Part shown: positions 21,151 through 23,778 of the stretch, piece after piece
Layout of the letters: each line of letters begins with the position of its first letter
How positions within the stretch are numbered: position 1 is the first letter of the stretch
Origin: a virus
Reading direction: 5' to 3' (one strand)
Virus record (IMG/VR): IMGVR_UViG_3300048592_000110
Location: 1-23,778 of that record
Length of the DNA: 23,778 nucleotides
Made by a program: the position numbers and the translations under genes
The notes under the pieces: model-generated
The model's input: the letters and a program-made list of their open reading frames with translations, nothing else
What the model was told of the DNA's origin: nothing
Databases searched by the model: none

Positions 21151-21394
21151 GACGCACCCCTTCCACGGTGATCGTCTTCGGCCCGAACCCGGTCTCGACG
21201 GTCACCACGTCGCCGGGCATGTGCCCCATCACCGCGCGGGCGATCGGAGCCGTCTCCGGCATCAGCTGGTCATGGGCATCCCGGACACTGACCGCGACGG
21301 CCCGCAGGAACGCCTCGTCGGTCACGATCCGGCGGGTGAAGCGGCGGTCGAGGGGCAGCTCGCGCCAGGTGACAACGCTGTGCAGGGCGATCAC
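21143..21394 (-). CDS. GreA/GreB C-terminal (FKBP-like) domain protein
   Basis: This 83-residue protein matches only the C-terminal half of the GreA/GreB transcript-cleavage factors. RFTRRIVTDEAFL near residues 18-30 corresponds to the early strand of that domain. ETAPIARAVMGHMPGDVVTV then ETGFGPKTITVEGV (about 47-80) matches the family's S-P-I-A-R...G...D-V-V...T-x-x-G pattern. The N-terminal coiled coil, which enters the RNA polymerase channel, is absent. The GTG start overlaps the previous stop (GTGA). It could bind RNA polymerase without the cleavage activity, perhaps competing with host Gre factors; this is inference. Confidence 0.72.
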   Translation of the reverse strand: MIALHSVVTWRELPLDRRFTRRIVTDEAFLRAVAVSVRDAHDQLMPETAPIARAVMGHMPGDVVTVETGFGPKTITVEGVRHA

Positions 21395-21762
21395 GGGGTC
21401 ACCGCCGATCCGAAGAGGTCCAGCTGGGACACGCCAGAACGAATCTCTGCGGCGATCTCGGCGAGCTTGAACCGGGCGGCGAGCTCATTGCCGTCGGCAT
21501 CCCAGATGACGATGCCGATCTCGCCCGCCTTGATGCGCAGGAGGGGCGGCACGGATTCCTCGTACAGCGGCTTCGCGAGGAAGCGCGACCACAGCGCGCC
21601 CTCTGGCATGCAGGTGTAGGAGTAGCCAGGCGAGCCAGGGACGATCGGGCTACCTCCACCCATCCAGCGCCTGGTGATGTCCTCCGGTGGATCGCCTCGC
21701 TCGATGTAGGGGCGAATAAGTTCGCGCGCCTTGGCCCGCGCCATGTCGATCGTGACGGTCAT
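21391..21762 (-). CDS. Unknown protein (123 aa)
   Basis: The ATG at 21760-21762 overlaps the LuxR-type gene's stop (ATGA). The N-terminus (MTVTIDMARAKARELIRPYI) is a basic amphipathic helix. The middle is Gly/Pro/Ser-rich (GGGSPIVPGSPGYSY). The C-terminal half (IKAGEIGIVIWDADGNEL) looks like a small alpha/beta fold. No family is recognised. Confidence 0.65.
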   Translation of the reverse strand: MTVTIDMARAKARELIRPYIERGDPPEDITRRWMGGGSPIVPGSPGYSYTCMPEGALWSRFLAKPLYEESVPPLLRIKAGEIGIVIWDADGNELAARFKLAEIAAEIRSGVSQLDLFGSAVTP

Positions 21763-21977
21763 GGCTGCACCTCGAACGTCACCCACCCGCGTCGGACCGC
21801 CGTCAGGATCAACTCCACGCGGTTCCGGGTGCCGGTGGCCTGCATGAGGCGCTCAACATGCGCCTTGACGGTGTGAGGGCTGATGCCGAGGTCGTAGGCG
21901 ATCTCCGAATTGGTTTTCACTTCGCAGAGCGCCCGCAGCACGTCCCACTGGCGCGGCGTGAACTCGGGGATAGTCAT
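21759..21977 (-). CDS. Stand-alone LuxR-type HTH protein
   Basis: This 72-residue protein is little more than a GerE/LuxR-type DNA-binding domain. FTPRQWDVLRALCEVKTNSE, then IAYDLGISPHTVKAHVERLM, then GTRNRVELILTAVRRGWV covers the whole four-helix domain. No receiver or ligand domain precedes it. The ATG at 21975-21977 is chosen because it overlaps the upstream stop (ATGA); an upstream ATG is less likely. Its target may be the phage's own promoters. Confidence 0.85.
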   Translation of the reverse strand: MTIPEFTPRQWDVLRALCEVKTNSEIAYDLGISPHTVKAHVERLMQATGTRNRVELILTAVRRGWVTFEVQP

Positions 21978-22210
21978 GGCTGCATCGCCTGCCACTTCCC
22001 GTAGCCCTGGTGGACGGCGTTGTCGGCGCCGGCCGTGCAGGTGGTCTGGCAGACGATCCGTCGGCTGTTGGGGGCGTAGATTCGCATCCGGATCGATCCG
22101 TCAGGCAACCGGTCGAGCATGATCCCGAGCCTCGCGCCGCGGATTTCCGCGAGCTGCTCCCGCGCCGTGTCGGACAGGGTGCGCTCATCGATGACGGGAT
22201 ACTTGTTCAT
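21974..22210 (-). CDS. Unknown protein (78 aa)
   Basis: It begins MNKYPVIDERTLSDTAREQL. The middle (ARLGIMLDRLPDGSIRMRIY) suggests two beta strands, and two Cys residues (IVCQTTCTAG) lie near residue 55. The start overlaps the previous stop (ATGA). No family is recognised; the frame is supported by its place in the coupled operon. Confidence 0.65.
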   Translation of the reverse strand: MNKYPVIDERTLSDTAREQLAEIRGARLGIMLDRLPDGSIRMRIYAPNSRRIVCQTTCTAGADNAVHQGYGKWQAMQP

Positions 22211-22959
22211 CCCCGCCTCCCGTTCTTCCAGCTATCCCGGATCGGAATCGCCTGCACCCGGGGCAGGCAGACGGCGAGCAGCTCGGCCATGGCCGGGTGC
22301 GGCACCCGCCGCCGACCGACCGGCTCGCCGATCAGGAACCCGTTGGTCGCGAGCACCACGATGGCGTAGCGGTCGCAGGCCGCCCGGGTTGGTTTCTTGA
22401 TCTCGCCGCGCTCCCATTTGAGCAGGTTACCGAGGGACGTGTCCGTGAGCCGGGCGATCTCGGTTTTGGTCAGTCCCCGCCGGCGCAGCAGCAGGATCGA
22501 CTCCTGGAGGTACCGGCGGCGCTCGGCGAACACCCGGGCCTGCTGCCGGCGCTTCGCTGCAGTGCGCCGCTCGATCTCCGCCAGCGCCCGCTCGTAGTCG
22601 CGCATCTTCCGGGCGTAGCGTTCGCGATCGATCTCTCGCGTGCAGGGCACGCAGTAGCTCCACAACTTGCCCGGCCGCGACGGGTGCCGCCGGAAGTCCT
22701 CCACCGGCCGGTAGTGCTTGCAGTGGTTGCACCAGCAGTCGCCGCGGGCGTTGAACCGCGTGTGCCGGACAGGTGCGCCCTGGCGGCGGCGGTTGCGAGC
22801 CTGCTGGTCGCTCACGCAGCGCCGGCAGACGCGCCGGCGGTGACGCTCGTCGCCGTGGAAGTTCGCCGCTGGCTGCGGGCGATGGCAGGCGGTGCAGGTC
22901 CGGACCTCGCCCGGGCTGGGGGCGTCTGAGGCCGGAATGACCGTGATCGTGAAGCCCAT
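22207..22959 (-). CDS. Zinc-finger and HTH protein (250 aa)
   Basis: The first 100 residues carry two treble-clef-like zinc fingers: CTACHRPQPAANFHGD closing with CRRC, and CNHCKHYRPVEDF closing with CVPC. A basic coiled-coil-like region follows (YARKMRDYERALAEIERRTA to about 150). Residues 155-200 form an XRE-like helix-turn-helix (LRRRGLTKTEIARLTDTSLG, then NLLKWERGEIKKPT). The ATG at 22957-22959 has GGAGG seven bases upstream. The zinc fingers resemble those of HNH proteins, but no HNH catalytic core is present, so this looks like a DNA-binding regulator. Confidence 0.8.
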   Translation of the reverse strand: MGFTITVIPASDAPSPGEVRTCTACHRPQPAANFHGDERHRRRVCRRCVSDQQARNRRRQGAPVRHTRFNARGDCWCNHCKHYRPVEDFRRHPSRPGKLWSYCVPCTREIDRERYARKMRDYERALAEIERRTAAKRRQQARVFAERRRYLQESILLLRRRGLTKTEIARLTDTSLGNLLKWERGEIKKPTRAACDRYAIVVLATNGFLIGEPVGRRRVPHPAMAELLAVCLPRVQAIPIRDSWKNGRRG

Positions 22960-22974
22960 CACACTGCCTCCCGT

Positions 22975-23319
22975 TCAGCGAGCCGAGCCTGGAGCTCGTC
23001 CACAAGGGACGGCATCCGGGTGCCGGATGCCGATGATGGTCTGGCGGTACACGCGCGGGTCATCGTGGCTGGTCGCCTCGGGGCACACCTGATAGATCAG
23101 CCGGTTCTCCGTGTCCGGAAGGAGCAGGCCCTTGTCGAACTCGGTAAAGACTGGCTTCGCGCCTCGCATGCCCCATCGCCAGAACGTCATCACCTCGCAT
23201 TGGCCCCACCGTGAGTGGCGCGCCTGCAAGCTGATGGACTGGATGCTCCGCTCTCCCCACCACGACCAGGGCCCGGGTGTCGCAGCTGCGGCGCGCCTGC
23301 GGATTGCAGCGAGGTCCAT
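22975..23319 (-). CDS. Unknown phage protein with ATPGPW motif
   Basis: This 114-residue protein begins MDLAAIRRRAAAATPGPWSW. The AATPGPW motif after an N-terminal helix is familiar from many small phage early-region proteins of unknown role. The rest is Trp- and Arg-rich with no catalytic pattern. The ATG at 23317-23319 overlaps the HNH gene's stop (TGATG). Confidence 0.7.
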   Translation of the reverse strand: MDLAAIRRRAAAATPGPWSWWGERSIQSISLQARHSRWGQCEVMTFWRWGMRGAKPVFTEFDKGLLLPDTENRLIYQVCPEATSHDDPRVYRQTIIGIRHPDAVPCGRAPGSAR

Positions 23320-23778
23320 CACACCGAGCCTCCGAACGGCGTCACGCCAAAGCCCGGAAGCCCGGCTTGCTCGAACGTGTCCTTCGCCAACCAGGCAACC
23401 AGGGAAAGGTCAGACTTGTCGCGATTGCACGGGAAGCACGAGGGGACGATGTTTTCCGGGGTGTGCGCCCCCCCTTGGCTCAGGGGAATGACGTGATCCT
23501 GTTGGAGGCTGACATCGGATCGGTTGCAGTACGCGCAGCAATGACCAAAGTAGTCGAGCAGACGAGCCCAGTCGTCAGCGGAGAAATCCACGACCGGAAC
23601 GCCCATCTCCCGCGCTCGCCACGAGGATCGATATGCAGCCATCTGGTCAGGGTGAGCGGCGGCGTAGGCGCGACTCGCCTCGCGCTCCCGGTCGCGATTT
23701 TCCGAGTACCGGTCTCGCCTTCGGGCCTTGACCATCTCGGCACTCGCCGCGTAGCGGGCAGTGTCATAGGCACGCTTG
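23319..23778 (-). CDS. HNH endonuclease, 5' end outside the window
   Basis: The frame is open to the right edge, so the N-terminus is missing. An internal ATG at 23733-23735 exists, but the upstream in-frame residues (KRAYDTARYAASAEM) continue the same basic, Tyr-containing pattern, so the true start is probably beyond the window. The HNH core reads HCCAYCNRSDVSLQQDHVIP then LSQGGAHTPENIVPSCFPCN, with both cysteine pairs, the Asp-His and the final Asn all intact. The motif ends RDKSD. It may take part in DNA packaging or genome processing, as phage HNH proteins often do, although it is not next to the terminase here. Confidence 0.88.
   Translation of the reverse strand, partial: KRAYDTARYAASAEMVKARRRDRYSENRDREREASRAYAAAHPDQMAAYRSSWRAREMGVPVVDFSADDWARLLDYFGHCCAYCNRSDVSLQQDHVIPLSQGGAHTPENIVPSCFPCNRDKSDLSLVAWLAKDTFEQAGLPGFGVTPFGGSV

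Noticed and set aside
1-23778. CRISPR arrays, tRNA genes, insertion sequences, integrase or known defence systems
   Set aside because: I saw no regularly spaced repeats, cloverleaf, transposase, recombinase or recognised defence genes; the gene content is that of a phage.

Overview
This window is a stretch of a GC-rich, tailed double-stranded DNA virus: a siphovirus-type phage or prophage with an HK97-fold head and a long non-contractile tail. The evidence is a collinear set of terminase, portal, prohead protease, major capsid, connector, tail tube, frameshifted tail chaperone and 940-residue tape measure genes. No host gene, integrase, attachment site, tRNA or lysis endolysin is visible, so I cannot say whether it is integrated or lytic. 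Strong Shine-Dalgarno sites, sigma70-like promoters and high GC point to a bacterial host. The Tat-like secreted protein would suit a GC-rich soil or thermophilic lineage such as Chloroflexota or Actinomycetota, but that is only a guess.

Almost everything is on the minus strand, so transcription runs from right to left. Region 1 (23778 to about 18300) is a tight operon of mostly small genes chained by ATGA, GTGA or TGATG overlaps. It holds two HNH-type nucleases, a VRR-NUC nuclease, a two-zinc-finger/HTH protein, a stand-alone LuxR-type HTH, an XRE repressor-like protein, a zinc-ribbon protein, a GreA/GreB C-terminal-domain protein, two single-span membrane proteins and several unknowns. This is the regulatory and DNA-processing module. 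Region 2 (18245-18306) is an intrinsic terminator with a possible overlapping promoter, just before the late genes.

Region 3 (18243 to about 10025) is packaging and head: small and large terminase, portal fused to a Mu gpF-like domain, protease, capsid, a probable decoration protein, an unknown, connector and gp10-like protein. Region 4 (10023 to 1) is the tail: tail-terminator-like protein, zinc-finger/HeH protein, a beta-rich protein, tail tube protein, chaperones joined by a programmed -1 frameshift (GGGAAAC plus a strong stem), tape measure with six exact-length 44-residue repeats, a multi-domain beta-sandwich tail protein, a small Trp-rich protein, a tail fibre protein, and the start of one more gene.

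Two genes run against the stream on the plus strand, each with its own promoter and strong ribosome-binding site. One is a secreted SnoaL/NTF2-like protein (7299-7709), placed between the chaperone and tape measure genes like a moron. The other is a zinc-finger HNH endonuclease (443-1111) with a hairpin-containing 5' leader. It sits between two imperfect copies of the same gene start, which looks like the footprint of a homing-endonuclease insertion. No stretch over 300 bases lacks a gene.
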